Positions 1-8,379 of a DNA stretch of 23,940 bases are shown here, in pieces; positions within the stretch are counted from its first letter, which is position 1, and each line of letters starts with the position of its first letter. The notes beneath the pieces were generated by a model. The model was not told the origin of the DNA. It did not search any database and worked only from the letters and a program-made list of their open reading frames with translations. The DNA comes from RGIG8709 sp045575975 (GTDB lineage Bacteria > Bacillota > Clostridia > Monoglobales > Monoglobaceae): positions 1-23,940 of the forward strand of contig JAZNFO010000029.1 in the NCBI GenBank assembly GCA_045575975.1. The letters run 5' to 3'. Made by a program: the position numbers and the translations under genes.

Positions 1-154
1 GAAAAATGTTTAAAAGTCTGTTATTATATAATAGTTACACTTTAATAACATATATACTTAATGAATGTATGCCTATACAACAAATTCACCCTTGTTATTT
101 AGTCATACCTTTATTTTGTAAGAGCTATATATAAATTGTAAGGAGCGAAAAAAA

Positions 155-1474
155 TTGAATTCCCTGAATGAAATATGGAACAAAGTGAGAGCAGAACTTA
201 AAGATGAAGTTTCTGCTGTTTCATTTGACTCCTGGATTAAACCAATAAAGCCGTATTCAATTGATGACAGAAAGCTTACCCTTAGGGTGCCTTTCGGCGT
301 TATCAAGGATATGATTATGTCTAAATATTTTATGCTTATCGGAAGCTGTCTTGAATCGGTTACATCAAAAAAATATGAAATAGATGTTATTGTGGAAGAA
401 GATGAGAAAAAGGATTACTCACCAGATGACCCCACAATGGTCAACAATGAACTGAATCCCAAATATAACTTTTCATCCTTTGTCGTTGGCGGTAACAATC
501 AGCTTGCATATGTTGCATCTCTTGCCGTTGCAGAAAGACCGGGCAAAACCTACAACCCACTCTTTCTTTACGGCGGTTCAGGACTTGGAAAAACACATCT
601 TATGCAAGCAATCGGAAACTATTACTCAGAAAACTATCCCGACAAAAAGGTTCTTTATACAACCAGTGAAAAATTCACATATGAGCTTGTTACAGCCATA
701 AGAGAAAAAACAAATCAGGCATTCCGTAACAAATACAGAAATGTTGACCTTCTTTTAATAGATGATGTTCAGTTCTTCGGCACAAAAGAGCTTGCTCAGG
801 AAGAATTTTTCCATACATTCAATGCTCTTTATGAAATGGACAAGCAGATAGTATTAACATCTGACCGTCTGCCATCTGAAATTCCTCAGCTTGAAGTGAG
901 ACTTCGTTCCCGTTTCAACAGCGGGCTTTTAGCTGACATTCAGCCACCGGATTTTGAAACCCGTATGGCAATTCTGAAAAACAAAATACAGAGCGAATAT
1001 TTATCTGTTGATGATGAAATAATTGAATATATTGCAGATAATGTTAAATCAAATGTCAGAGACTTAGAGGGTGCCGTTAAAAGAATTTTAGTATATGCCG
1101 GAATTGAAAGAACAAGCAACATATCTATGGAACTTGCAAGAGAAGCTCTTCGCGAAATTATTACAACACAGCCAAGAAGAACTATAACCTCTGCAGTTAT
1201 TATAGACGAAGTTGAAAAATACTACAGACTTTCAAAAGGCTCTTTGATATCCAAAAAGCGTTCAAACGATATTGCATATCCAAGACAGATCGCTATGTAC
1301 ATATGCAGAGAAATTCTAGATGATCCCTCTTTCCCGAAAATCGGCGAAGACTTTGGCGGAAGAGACCACACAACTGCAATGCATAATGTTAACAAAATCA
1401 AGGGAGAGCTCGAAAACAACCCCGACCTTGAAATCACAATAAAAGAAATTATCAAAAACATCAAAAAAGGTTAA
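155..1474 (+). CDS. dnaA: Chromosomal replication initiator protein DnaA
   Basis: DnaA is the AAA+ ATPase that binds DnaA boxes at oriC, opens the duplex and recruits the helicase. The 439-residue product has all four domains: an N-terminal interaction domain (1-80), a short linker, the AAA+ core with Walker A GGSGLGKTH (140-148), Walker B LLLIDDVQF (199-207), an arginine-finger region LRSRF (250-254) and sensor 2 in VRDLEGAVKR (301-310), and the C-terminal DNA-binding domain with the signature GGRDHTTAMHNV (401-412). Translation starts at TTG 155, nine bases after AAGGAG at 140-145. The linker is short, which makes the protein slightly smaller than B. subtilis DnaA. No TTATCCACA-type box is visible in the 154 bases upstream. 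mnmE, not dnaN, follows 22 bp downstream on the same strand. Confidence 0.98.
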   Translation: MNSLNEIWNKVRAELKDEVSAVSFDSWIKPIKPYSIDDRKLTLRVPFGVIKDMIMSKYFMLIGSCLESVTSKKYEIDVIVEEDEKKDYSPDDPTMVNNELNPKYNFSSFVVGGNNQLAYVASLAVAERPGKTYNPLFLYGGSGLGKTHLMQAIGNYYSENYPDKKVLYTTSEKFTYELVTAIREKTNQAFRNKYRNVDLLLIDDVQFFGTKELAQEEFFHTFNALYEMDKQIVLTSDRLPSEIPQLEVRLRSRFNSGLLADIQPPDFETRMAILKNKIQSEYLSVDDEIIEYIADNVKSNVRDLEGAVKRILVYAGIERTSNISMELAREALREIITTQPRRTITSAVIIDEVEKYYRLSKGSLISKKRSNDIAYPRQIAMYICREILDDPSFPKIGEDFGGRDHTTAMHNVNKIKGELENNPDLEITIKEIIKNIKKG

Positions 1475-1496
1475 ATTTTAGAGAGAGGCGAAGCTT

Positions 1497-2888
1497 ATGA
1501 AATTTTTTGATACAATAGCTGCAATATCCACCCCTGTGGGCACAGGCGGTGTTGCAATTATCCGTATCAGCGGAGAAGACTCCGTTCAAATTACATCAGA
1601 TATGGTTTTGGCATACAACAAAAAAAATCTTTCTGAATTTGAAAGCCATAAGCTTTGTTTATCAACCATAAAAACAGCAGACGAAAAAAGCGTTATTGAT
1701 GAAGCATTGGTTACAGTTATGCACGCTCCCAATTCCTTTACTGGTGAGACAGTGGTTGAAATTCAATGTCACGGCGGATATATTGTGGCAAAAAGAATTC
1801 TCACGGAGGTTATAAAGCAAGGAGCAAGACTTGCAGAACCCGGAGAATTTACAAGACGCGCCTTTATAAACGGCAAGTGCGACCTTGTAAGGGCAGAAGC
1901 ATCTGCTGATTTAATTCACGCATCATCATACCTTGGCGCAGAAAATTCTGCAAAAGCTATCACCGGAAGATTATCAGAGAAAATTAATTTTCTGAGAGAT
2001 ATGGCTCTTTCTCTGGCATCCCATATTTCCGCATCCGCTGATTATCCCGACGAGGTTGATGATTTAAGTCAGAATGAAATTCTTGAAAAAACAGAAAAAC
2101 TTGACATAGAAATCGACAAACTTCTTGCAGGATTTGACACTGGCAAAATGCTTCGTGAAGGAATACACACTGTTATAATAGGAAGACCTAATGTCGGAAA
2201 ATCTTCTGTTCTCAATGCTCTTTTAAAAGAAGAAAAGGCCATTGTTACAGACATTCCCGGCACAACAAGGGACATTGTTGAAGATTTCGTTAACTTAAAC
2301 GGAATAACCCTTAGAATTATGGACACCGCAGGAATAAGACAGGAAGCAGACATAGTTGAGCAAATAGGTATAGACAAGGCATATCAAAACAGCGAAATAG
2401 CAGACCTTTGCCTTTTTGTTGTTGACTCATCCTCTTCCATTTCAAAAGAGGATACAGATATATTTGATAGAATAAGAAACAAAAAGTATATAATTATTTC
2501 AAATAAAACCGATCTTAATCCTGAAATAACTAAAGAAGAAATTGCTGAAAATTTTTCAGCAGATAAAAAATATATTGTTTTTACCTCCGTTCCGAAAAAC
2601 GGAGAAATCCAGATAGATGAACTGGAAGATAAAATTTCCGAAATGTTTCTGGAAAAAGGTTTTAACACATCAGAGGTTTATATAACCTGCGAAAGACAGA
2701 GGAATGCCCTGATCCGAGCAAAAGAATCAGTAAATAATATTAAATCTGTGGCAAACGGTCTTTTTATGCAGGATTTACTTTATGTTGATTTAGAAGATAT
2801 AATTTCCGCTCTCGGCGAAATCACAGGAGAAACAGTTCAGGATGAAATTATCGATAATGTTTTTAAAAACTTCTGTGTAGGTAAGTAA
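1497..2888 (+). CDS. mnmE: tRNA uridine-5-carboxymethylaminomethyl modification GTPase MnmE (TrmE)
   Basis: MnmE acts with MnmG to modify U34 in the wobble position of tRNAs reading split codon boxes. The 463-residue protein is of normal length. It has the N-terminal tetrahydrofolate-binding domain (about 1-118), a helical domain, an inserted G domain with GRPNVGKSS (229-237), the switch segment DIPGTTRD (252-259), DTAG (276-279) and NKTD (336-339), and it ends in the family's C-terminal Cys motif CVGK (460-463). The ATG at 1497 is preceded by GAGAGGCGA. It lies between dnaA and the dnaD-like gene in a run of closely spaced plus-strand genes. mnmG is not in the window, so the usual mnmE-mnmG pairing is not seen here. 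Confidence 0.97.
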   Translation: MKFFDTIAAISTPVGTGGVAIIRISGEDSVQITSDMVLAYNKKNLSEFESHKLCLSTIKTADEKSVIDEALVTVMHAPNSFTGETVVEIQCHGGYIVAKRILTEVIKQGARLAEPGEFTRRAFINGKCDLVRAEASADLIHASSYLGAENSAKAITGRLSEKINFLRDMALSLASHISASADYPDEVDDLSQNEILEKTEKLDIEIDKLLAGFDTGKMLREGIHTVIIGRPNVGKSSVLNALLKEEKAIVTDIPGTTRDIVEDFVNLNGITLRIMDTAGIRQEADIVEQIGIDKAYQNSEIADLCLFVVDSSSSISKEDTDIFDRIRNKKYIIISNKTDLNPEITKEEIAENFSADKKYIVFTSVPKNGEIQIDELEDKISEMFLEKGFNTSEVYITCERQRNALIRAKESVNNIKSVANGLFMQDLLYVDLEDIISALGEITGETVQDEIIDNVFKNFCVGK

Positions 2889-2900
2889 AAGGAGATAGTA

Positions 2901-3899
2901 ATGTCCGAAGGATTTGAACTTAAATACGATTTTATTGAACGGTGGGGCAGAATTTCAAAGCCCGAACACCTTCAGATATATATTTATATGTATATGCGGT
3001 ATATGAAAGACGGCACCTTTGTTTCCATAAAAGAAACTGCCCGCAAGCTTCATGTTAAACCCGCATTAATTGAAGAGGCACTTGATTTCTGGGCAACTGC
3101 AGGATATGTGAACTACGAAAATGATGACTATAGTTTTATAGAAGTTACAGAGCCTGCAAAAAAAACCAGGACTTTAGAAAAGAAAACTGCAAGTAAAGCA
3201 CATTTCAGAATGCGTCCTTCATATAACCAGGCAGAAATTGATGCTGCAGCAAATGAAAACAAAAAAATTGATTATCTGTTCACTCAGGCAGAGAAAATCC
3301 TCGGCAAGCTTTTAAGCACAACGGATATTGAGCTTCTCTATTCATTTGTTGACTGGCTGGGTCTTCCCGTTGAAGTTGTTATTATGCTTTTAAATTATGC
3401 AGCAAGTCTTAATAAAACAGATAAAAGATACCTTGAAACTCTTGCTATTGACTGGGCTGACAGAGAAATCAACACTTATGAGGCTGCTGAAAATTACATA
3501 AAAGAAATGGAAGAAATCCATTCAAATGAATGGAAAATCCGCAGTATCCTCGGAATTTACGACAGAAATCTTTCTCAAACCGAGAAAAAGTACATAAAAA
3601 TTTGGTCTGTTGAAAAAAAATTCTCTCCTGAGCTTGTTCAGGAGGCTTACGAAAGAACAGTTGACCAGACAGGAAAACTTAGCTTTGCGTATATGAACAA
3701 AATTCTCCTTAACTGGTGCGAAGAAGGAATTAATAATCCTGATGAGATTTTGGCTAAAGAAGAAATTTTTAAGATTAAAAATGCACCTATAAAGAAAAAG
3801 AGTGCCAAATCAAGTAAGTTCGTAAATTATGTTGATACAAACCAACACGACTATTCAAATTTTGCTGAGCAGATACTTCAAGATATGCTTGATGAATAA
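2901..3899 (+). CDS. DnaD-domain primosome protein
   Basis: DnaD-family proteins remodel DNA and help load the replicative helicase during initiation and restart. The 332-residue protein starts with a winged-helix-like segment (about 1-80) that suits DnaD-type oligomerisation domains. Two successive DnaD/DnaB_2-type helical domains follow (about 123-200 and 211-283). The second carries the conserved pattern Y264-x3-I268-x3-W272 followed by GINNPDE, typical of the family's DNA-binding tail. The C-terminus is lysine-rich and then acidic. The ATG at 2901 follows AAAGGAG, which begins directly after the mnmE stop. The next gene is a DnaC/DnaI-type loader 19 bp downstream, so the pair probably works together in primosome assembly. 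Whether it is the functional DnaD or DnaB equivalent cannot be settled from sequence alone. Confidence 0.92.
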   Translation: MSEGFELKYDFIERWGRISKPEHLQIYIYMYMRYMKDGTFVSIKETARKLHVKPALIEEALDFWATAGYVNYENDDYSFIEVTEPAKKTRTLEKKTASKAHFRMRPSYNQAEIDAAANENKKIDYLFTQAEKILGKLLSTTDIELLYSFVDWLGLPVEVVIMLLNYAASLNKTDKRYLETLAIDWADREINTYEAAENYIKEMEEIHSNEWKIRSILGIYDRNLSQTEKKYIKIWSVEKKFSPELVQEAYERTVDQTGKLSFAYMNKILLNWCEEGINNPDEILAKEEIFKIKNAPIKKKSAKSSKFVNYVDTNQHDYSNFAEQILQDMLDE

Positions 3900-3918
3900 A
3901 TTGTAAGAGGTGAAAAAA

Positions 3919-4884
3919 ATGGAATCAAGTTACACTCTCGCACTTAAAGAGCTTGAACAAATCCGAACTGAAAACGCAAAAATTGATGAATACCACCGTC
4001 TGGAGGTTTTAAAGAAAGCTCCCGAGCTTTCAGACATTGAAACTGAAATGATGAAAAACGGCACCGCACTCTTAAAATGCGTTCTTGATAAATGCACAGA
4101 TTTTGAACAAATAAAAGAAAATATTAAAGCTCTGCAAAAGAAGAAAACTGACCTTCTTAAAAGGTGCGGGTTTCCCGAAGACTATCTTGACGAAACCGTT
4201 ACCTGCAAGTTATGCAATGATACAGGATTTGTTCAGGGAAAAAGATGCACCTGTCACAAGATGCTTATTTTAAAATACATCAGTGAAAATTCAAATCTTA
4301 CCGAATATATGCTAAGTCAAAAATTTGAAAACTTTGATTTCAGCCTTTTTGAAAAGCAGGAACCTACAGTTGATAAAGCATTAAAGCTTGCAACTGCACT
4401 TTGCAAAAAAGCCTCGGATTATGCAGAGAATTTTGATACTGACGGGAAAAACCTTTTCCTTATGGGAAACTCCGGAACAGGCAAAACCTTTCTTTCAAGC
4501 TGTATTGCAAACAGAGCTTTAGAAAGAGGAAAAACTGTTTATTATCAAACAGCATATAAGCTTTTTGAGATGTTTGAAAATGTTAAGTTTCAAAAAGATA
4601 CCGATAATGACTACAGTCAGGTTATAAACTATGTGTACAATGTTGACCTTTTGATTATTGATGATATTGGAACCGAGTTTATAACACAATACACAGCAGC
4701 AACATTTTTTGATATTTTAAATTCAAGAATAAATAACCGAAAAAGCACTATTATTTCCACAAATCTTTCTTTTGAGAATTTAGAGGAAATCTATGGTGTC
4801 AGAGTTTCATCAAGAATTATCGGAGAATATACTGTTCTTTGCACCTTTGGTCAGGACCTGAGACATTTGAAAAGACAAAAATAA
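3919..4884 (+). CDS. dnaC: DnaC/DnaI-type helicase-loader ATPase
   Basis: This is an AAA+ ATPase of the DnaC/DnaI family, which delivers the replicative helicase to DNA. A helical N-terminal part (about 1-90) leads to a Cys cluster CKLC...CTCH (Cys 96, 99, 110, 112, His 113), probably zinc-binding as in DnaI. The ATPase core follows, with Walker A GNSGTGKTF (183-191), Walker B LLIIDDIGTE (244-253), a sensor STNLS (280-284) and SRIIGEY (298-304). I chose ATG 3919 because AAGAGG at 3905-3910 is then 8 bases upstream. An in-frame GTG at 3910 would add three residues but overlaps that ribosome binding site. It is the last gene of the dnaA-mnmE-dnaD-dnaC run, which ends in a terminator immediately after the stop codon. 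The symbol follows common clostridial usage. Confidence 0.93.
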   Translation: MESSYTLALKELEQIRTENAKIDEYHRLEVLKKAPELSDIETEMMKNGTALLKCVLDKCTDFEQIKENIKALQKKKTDLLKRCGFPEDYLDETVTCKLCNDTGFVQGKRCTCHKMLILKYISENSNLTEYMLSQKFENFDFSLFEKQEPTVDKALKLATALCKKASDYAENFDTDGKNLFLMGNSGTGKTFLSSCIANRALERGKTVYYQTAYKLFEMFENVKFQKDTDNDYSQVINYVYNVDLLIIDDIGTEFITQYTAATFFDILNSRINNRKSTIISTNLSFENLEEIYGVRVSSRIIGEYTVLCTFGQDLRHLKRQK

Positions 4885-4906
4885 AAAAGGAGCAATGCTC
4901 CTTTTT
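4884..4906. terminator. Bidirectional rho-independent terminator between dnaC and tatD
   Basis: A 10-bp perfect stem AAAAAGGAGC / GCTCCTTTTT with loop AAT is flanked by A-runs and T-runs on opposite sides. It sits exactly between the convergent stops of the helicase-loader gene (plus) and tatD (minus), so it can end both transcripts. Confidence 0.9.
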
Positions 4907-5671
4907 CTATTTTATGCCAAAAAATCTTTTTGCATTTTCTGTTGTTATTTTAATTACATCTTCAAGGGGAATGCCCTTAACCTCTGCATACTTTTCTGCT
5001 ATTCTTATAACATTTGAGCTGTCATTTCTTGTTCCTCTTACAGGTTCAGGTGCCATATAGGGACAATCCGTCTCAATAAACAATTTTTCTATAGGAATAA
5101 TGCTGAGCGCCTCTATTGCCCGCCTTGCGTTCTTAAATGTCACAACCCCCGTAAAAGAGATAAAAAAGTTCTGCTTTAAAAGTTCTTTTGCAGTTTCTGC
5201 ACTTCCTGAAAAGCAGTGCATAACACCATTTCTTATGTTATGTTTTTTTAATATTGAAATACACTCACCCTTTGATTCTCTGTCATGGATTACAACTGGC
5301 ATATTAACCTCTTTTGCAATTTCAAGCTGTCTTTCAAACCAATATTTCTGGGTATCACTGTCAGGTCCGTCCTCATAATGATAGTCAAGCCCGATTTCCC
5401 CAACTGCAACTACCTTTTCATGTTTTGTCATTTCATAAAGAGTTTTCATATCATCATCGGTTAAATCACCGGTTTCTGAGGGATGAACACCACAGGTTGC
5501 ATAAATAAAATCATATTTTTCCGCAAGCTTGATGCTTTCAAAAGAAGTCTTCATACTTGCTCCGATATTATTTACAAGCTCAACCCCTGATTCTTTTATC
5601 TTTTTTATTACCTCATCTCTGTCTTCATCATATAAAGGATTGTTAAGATGGGCGTGTGTATCGTATAGCAT
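4907..5671 (-). CDS. tatD: TatD-family metal-dependent hydrolase (DNase / D-aminoacyl-tRNA deacylase family)
   Basis: This is a TIM-barrel amidohydrolase of the TatD family. Members act as 3'-5' DNases, and D-aminoacyl-tRNA deacylase activity is also described for the family. The 254-residue length is typical. Metal ligands are all present: His6 and His8 in DTHAHLN, Glu92 in VGEIGLDYH, His129 in VVIHDRES, His152 in GVMHCFSG and Asp202 in ETDCPYMAPEP. The ATG at 5671 is preceded on the minus strand by AAGGAG at good distance. The gene begins 13 bp after the aminotransferase stop, so it is probably the last gene of the alaR-alaT transcript, and it ends at the shared terminator 4884-4906. The precise substrate is not decided by the sequence. 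Confidence 0.95.
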   Translation of the reverse strand: MLYDTHAHLNNPLYDEDRDEVIKKIKESGVELVNNIGASMKTSFESIKLAEKYDFIYATCGVHPSETGDLTDDDMKTLYEMTKHEKVVAVGEIGLDYHYEDGPDSDTQKYWFERQLEIAKEVNMPVVIHDRESKGECISILKKHNIRNGVMHCFSGSAETAKELLKQNFFISFTGVVTFKNARRAIEALSIIPIEKLFIETDCPYMAPEPVRGTRNDSSNVIRIAEKYAEVKGIPLEDVIKITTENAKRFFGIK

Positions 5672-5684
5672 AAGTTTATTCTCC

Positions 5685-6857
5685 TTATTTAAGGCTTTTA
5701 AGATATTTTTCTATTCTTTCAAGAGCAATCATTATTTTTTCCACCGAGTAGGCATAAGAACATCTTATATAGCCCTCTCCCGAGTCACCGAATGAATTTC
5801 CCGGAATAACCGCAACCTTTTGACTGTAAAGAAGGTTTTCGCAAAATTCCATTGAACTCATACCCGTGCTTTCTATACAAGGAAATACATAAAACGCACC
5901 CCTTGGTTCAAAGCAGGAAAGTCCCATACTGTTAAAGCCGTCCGTTATTACACGGCGTCTTTTATCGTATTCTTCTCTCATATATTCAATATCCTCATCG
6001 CCGTTTACCAAAGCTTCGATTGCAGCATACTGTGCCATAGTCGGTGCTGACATTATAGCATATTGATGGACTTTTGTCATCATTTTTATTAAAAATTCAT
6101 TGCCAACAGCATAACCTAGTCTCCAGCCCGTCATTGCATAAGCCTTTGAAAATCCACTGACGATCACTGTTCTGTCATACATTCCGTCAATTGATGCAAT
6201 TGAAACATGCCTCTTTCCATAGGTCAGTTCGGCATAAATTTCATCAGACAAAATAAGTAAATCGTGTTTCTTTACGATTTCCGCTATTTTTTCAAGGTCC
6301 TCTTTTTCCATTATCCCTCCCGTTGGATTATTAGGATAAGGAAGAACCAAAACCTTTGACTTATCAGTTATATGTTTTTCAAGTTCCTCCGGAATAAGCT
6401 TAAACTCATCCTTTGCGTAGGTTCTGACAGGAACGGGCACACCGCCTGCAAGTCTTGTTATAGGGCTATAGCAGACAAAACTCGGTTCAGGAATCAAAAC
6501 CTCGTCTCCAGGAGAAACAACAGTTCTTAAAAATAAGTCTATAGCCTCGCTTCCGCCAACAGTTACAACAGATTGTTTAAGTCCGTCGTATTCAAGATTA
6601 AATCTTCTTTTTATATAATTTCCGATTTCAACCCTGAGTTTTTTTAAACCTACATTAGCAGTATAATAGGTTTTTCCTTTTTCAAGAGAATATATTCCCT
6701 CGTCCCTTATATGCCAGGGCGTAACAAAATCAGGCTCCCCCACACCAAGTGATACAACATCATCCATTTCTGCAGCAATATCAAAAAATCTTCTTATGCC
6801 TGATGGCTGTATATCGGAAACCGTGCTACTAACATATTTTTCAGGAGAAAACATCAT
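5685..6857 (-). CDS. PLP-dependent class I/II aminotransferase, AlaT (YugH)-like
   Basis: This is a fold-type I aminotransferase of 390 residues. It shows the substrate-loop start SLGVGEPDF (36-44), NNPTGG (176-181), SDEIYAEL (204-211), the PLP Schiff-base lysine Lys238 in SGFSKAYAMTGWRLGYAVG, and a C-terminal YIRCSYA with the carboxylate-binding arginine. The gene overlaps the upstream Lrp-type regulator by four bases (ATGA), which implies translational coupling. B. subtilis has the same arrangement in alaR-alaT (yugG-yugH), where the enzyme makes alanine from pyruvate and the regulator induces it. By that synteny, an alanine transaminase role is the best guess. Aspartate or aromatic substrates remain possible because these subgroups are close in sequence. 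Confidence 0.92.
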   Translation of the reverse strand: MMFSPEKYVSSTVSDIQPSGIRRFFDIAAEMDDVVSLGVGEPDFVTPWHIRDEGIYSLEKGKTYYTANVGLKKLRVEIGNYIKRRFNLEYDGLKQSVVTVGGSEAIDLFLRTVVSPGDEVLIPEPSFVCYSPITRLAGGVPVPVRTYAKDEFKLIPEELEKHITDKSKVLVLPYPNNPTGGIMEKEDLEKIAEIVKKHDLLILSDEIYAELTYGKRHVSIASIDGMYDRTVIVSGFSKAYAMTGWRLGYAVGNEFLIKMMTKVHQYAIMSAPTMAQYAAIEALVNGDEDIEYMREEYDKRRRVITDGFNSMGLSCFEPRGAFYVFPCIESTGMSSMEFCENLLYSQKVAVIPGNSFGDSGEGYIRCSYAYSVEKIMIALERIEKYLKSLK

Positions 6858-7357
6858 AAGGATATAACCTCTCTTTCATCCTTATTTGTTTTCCCATATA
6901 TGAATCCATCATTTTTATATCTTTTGAGAACAAAATGAGTTGCTGTTGAAATAACAGATTCCATAGGAGCTAAGTGTTCTGACACAAAAAGAGAAATATC
7001 TTTGATATTATCCCCCTCAACCGTAACTCCAAAATCATATCTGCCACTCATCAGGTTAAGTGATTTAACTTGAGGATACTGGAAAATTCGCTCTGCCAAT
7101 CTGTCAAATCCGTTGTGTCTCTGAGGTGAAACCTTAAGCTCTATATATGCAGTAACCTTATCATTCGACGCTTCAAGCTTATCCCAGTTTACAACAGCAC
7201 CGTATCCTAATATAACACCACTCTTCTCAAGTGCATCTATGGCGGCGGCGACCTCGGAAGATGTCATATCAAGCATGGTTGCAATTTGTTCTACTGTGAG
7301 TTTACAATCCTTATGCAATATTTCTGCAATCTTTTCCTGGTTTTTAATTTCTTTCAT
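6854..7357 (-). CDS. Lrp/AsnC-family transcriptional regulator, AlaR (YugG)-like
   Basis: This is a small feast/famine regulator with an N-terminal winged helix-turn-helix (about 10-50) containing LTVEQIATMLDMTSSEVAAAI. A RAM/AsnC ligand-binding domain follows (about 60-140), with the conserved SGRYDFGVTVEG. I place the start at ATG 7357 (167 residues): GGAGGCG at 7367-7373 lies 10-11 bases upstream, and a further upstream in-frame ATG at 7375 would sit on top of that ribosome binding site. It overlaps the aminotransferase start by 4 bp and has its own promoter at 7394-7422. In B. subtilis the homologous pair responds to alanine, so this protein probably controls its own operon. The C-terminal tail after about residue 145 is longer than in minimal Lrp proteins. 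Confidence 0.92.
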   Translation of the reverse strand: MKEIKNQEKIAEILHKDCKLTVEQIATMLDMTSSEVAAAIDALEKSGVILGYGAVVNWDKLEASNDKVTAYIELKVSPQRHNGFDRLAERIFQYPQVKSLNLMSGRYDFGVTVEGDNIKDISLFVSEHLAPMESVISTATHFVLKRYKNDGFIYGKTNKDEREVISL

Positions 7358-7393
7358 AATTAAATCCGCCTCCATAAAAATAAAATTTCGACT

Positions 7394-7422
7394 ATTATAC
7401 CACTTCTTTTATAAAAAATCAA
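7394..7422 (-). promoter_or_regulatory. Sigma-A promoter of the alaR-alaT-tatD operon
   Basis: On the minus strand the -35 box is TTGATT (7422-7417). A 17-bp spacer leads to an exact -10 TATAAT (7399-7394), preceded by an extended TGG. Transcription would begin near 7387, about 30 bases before the regulator's start codon. Confidence 0.8.
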
Positions 7423-7444
7423 GTAATTTATAGCATCTTCAAAG

Positions 7445-7477
7445 CAAAAAACACTCCGAAAAGTAGAGTGTTTTTTG
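7445..7477. terminator. Rho-independent terminator downstream of spo0A
   Basis: A 12-bp perfect stem CAAAAAACACTC / GAGTGTTTTTTG encloses a 9-base loop. It lies 10 bases after the spo0A stop (minus strand), with a T-run built into the 3' arm on either strand. It separates spo0A from the alaR promoter. Confidence 0.9.
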
Positions 7478-7487
7478 TAAAATAATA

Positions 7488-8276
7488 TTAACTTGCGTTT
7501 TTAATTCTAAGTCTTAATTTGTCGGCTATCATTGCGATAAATTCTGAGTTTGTTGGTTTTCCCTTTGTGTTTGCAACTGTGTATCCGAAAATAGAATTTA
7601 AAACATCCGTATCTCCTCTGTCCCACGCAACCTCTATTGCATGTCTTATTGCTCTTTCAACTCTGCTTGCCGTTGTTCCGAAATGACTTGCAACCGTTGG
7701 ATAAAGCTTTTTGGTGATTGAATTTATAACATCAAGATTGTCAATAACAAGCATAATAGAATATCTTAAATACTGATAACCTTTAATATGTGCGGGAATT
7801 CCTATTTCGTGAATTATTTCCGTTACCATTGTTTCCGTATCCATAAACGGCTTTTGAGGAGAAATTCCGCTGTTTGAATAACCTCCGCCAAAGCTTACCT
7901 CTCCACAAGAACGCTTAACCGCACCAATAAGGCTTTCAAAATTAACAGGCTTTATCATAAAATAATCCGCACCTAAATTCATACAGCTTTGAGCAAGTCT
8001 GTCTTGTCTTATAGAAGATGAAACAATAATTTTCGGTCTCTTTTCCATTTTCTTAAGACTAAGTCTCTCCAAAACTCCAACCCCGTCGAGACTTGAAAGC
8101 ACTACATCAAGAATTAAAACATCAGGCTTTAAAATATCAACCATTTCAATAACCTGAAACCCATCTGTTGCTATTCCGCAAACATTAATCTTAAAATCTG
8201 TTCCAAGATTTCTCCCAAGCTTTTCTGCATACTCCTTATTGTCATCAGCAATCAATACACTTATTATTTTCTCCAT
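7488..8276 (-). CDS. spo0A: Stage 0 sporulation protein A, master response regulator
   Basis: Spo0A is the phosphorelay-controlled transcription factor that commits the cell to endospore formation. The 262-residue product has an N-terminal receiver domain with acidic pocket Asp11/Asp12, phospho-acceptor Asp57 in LILDVVLS, switch residues in IIVSSS (84-88) and Lys109 in MIKPVNF. The diagnostic C-terminal effector domain (about 150-262) includes GIPAHIKGYQYLR, the recognition region ASRVERAIRHAIEVAWDRGD, and KGKPTNSEFIA. Length and motifs match the family throughout. The start codon ATG 8276 has no strong ribosome binding site: the nearest GGGAGAG is about 30 bases upstream. A consensus promoter lies at 8351-8379. 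spoIVB, the usual upstream neighbour, is absent; gatD precedes it instead. Confidence 0.97.
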   Translation of the reverse strand: MEKIISVLIADDNKEYAEKLGRNLGTDFKINVCGIATDGFQVIEMVDILKPDVLILDVVLSSLDGVGVLERLSLKKMEKRPKIIVSSSIRQDRLAQSCMNLGADYFMIKPVNFESLIGAVKRSCGEVSFGGGYSNSGISPQKPFMDTETMVTEIIHEIGIPAHIKGYQYLRYSIMLVIDNLDVINSITKKLYPTVASHFGTTASRVERAIRHAIEVAWDRGDTDVLNSIFGYTVANTKGKPTNSEFIAMIADKLRLRIKNAS

Positions 8277-8322
8277 TTTTACCGTACATCGAACTTTTTA
8301 TCCGATTACTCTCCCTTCATTT

Positions 8323-8353
8323 AATTTAGTTCTTTATTTTTGTTAACTAAATT
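8323..8353. repeat. Inverted repeat at the spo0A transcription start
   Basis: Perfect 9-bp arms AATTTAGTT (8323-8331) and AACTAAATT (8345-8353) are separated by 13 bases. The distal arm overlaps the end of the -10 box, and the whole repeat covers the expected start of transcription. It could be an operator or a 5' leader hairpin. Confidence 0.6.
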
Positions 8354-8379
8354 ATAAAGGAATTTCCAATTTTTGTCAA
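8351..8379 (-). promoter_or_regulatory. Consensus sigma-A promoter of spo0A
   Basis: On the minus strand an exact TTGACA (8379-8374), a 17-bp spacer and an exact TATAAT (8356-8351) precede spo0A. This gives a leader of roughly 65-70 bases. In B. subtilis spo0A has a weak vegetative promoter and a sigma-H promoter; here both hexamers are perfect, which suggests restraint by a repressor. Confidence 0.85.

Noticed and set aside
1..154. Possible oriC region with DnaA boxes ahead of dnaA
   Set aside because: The stretch is AT-rich, but no TTATCCACA-like box or iteron was found. A TATAAT at 27-32 has no convincing -35, so neither an origin nor a promoter is claimed.
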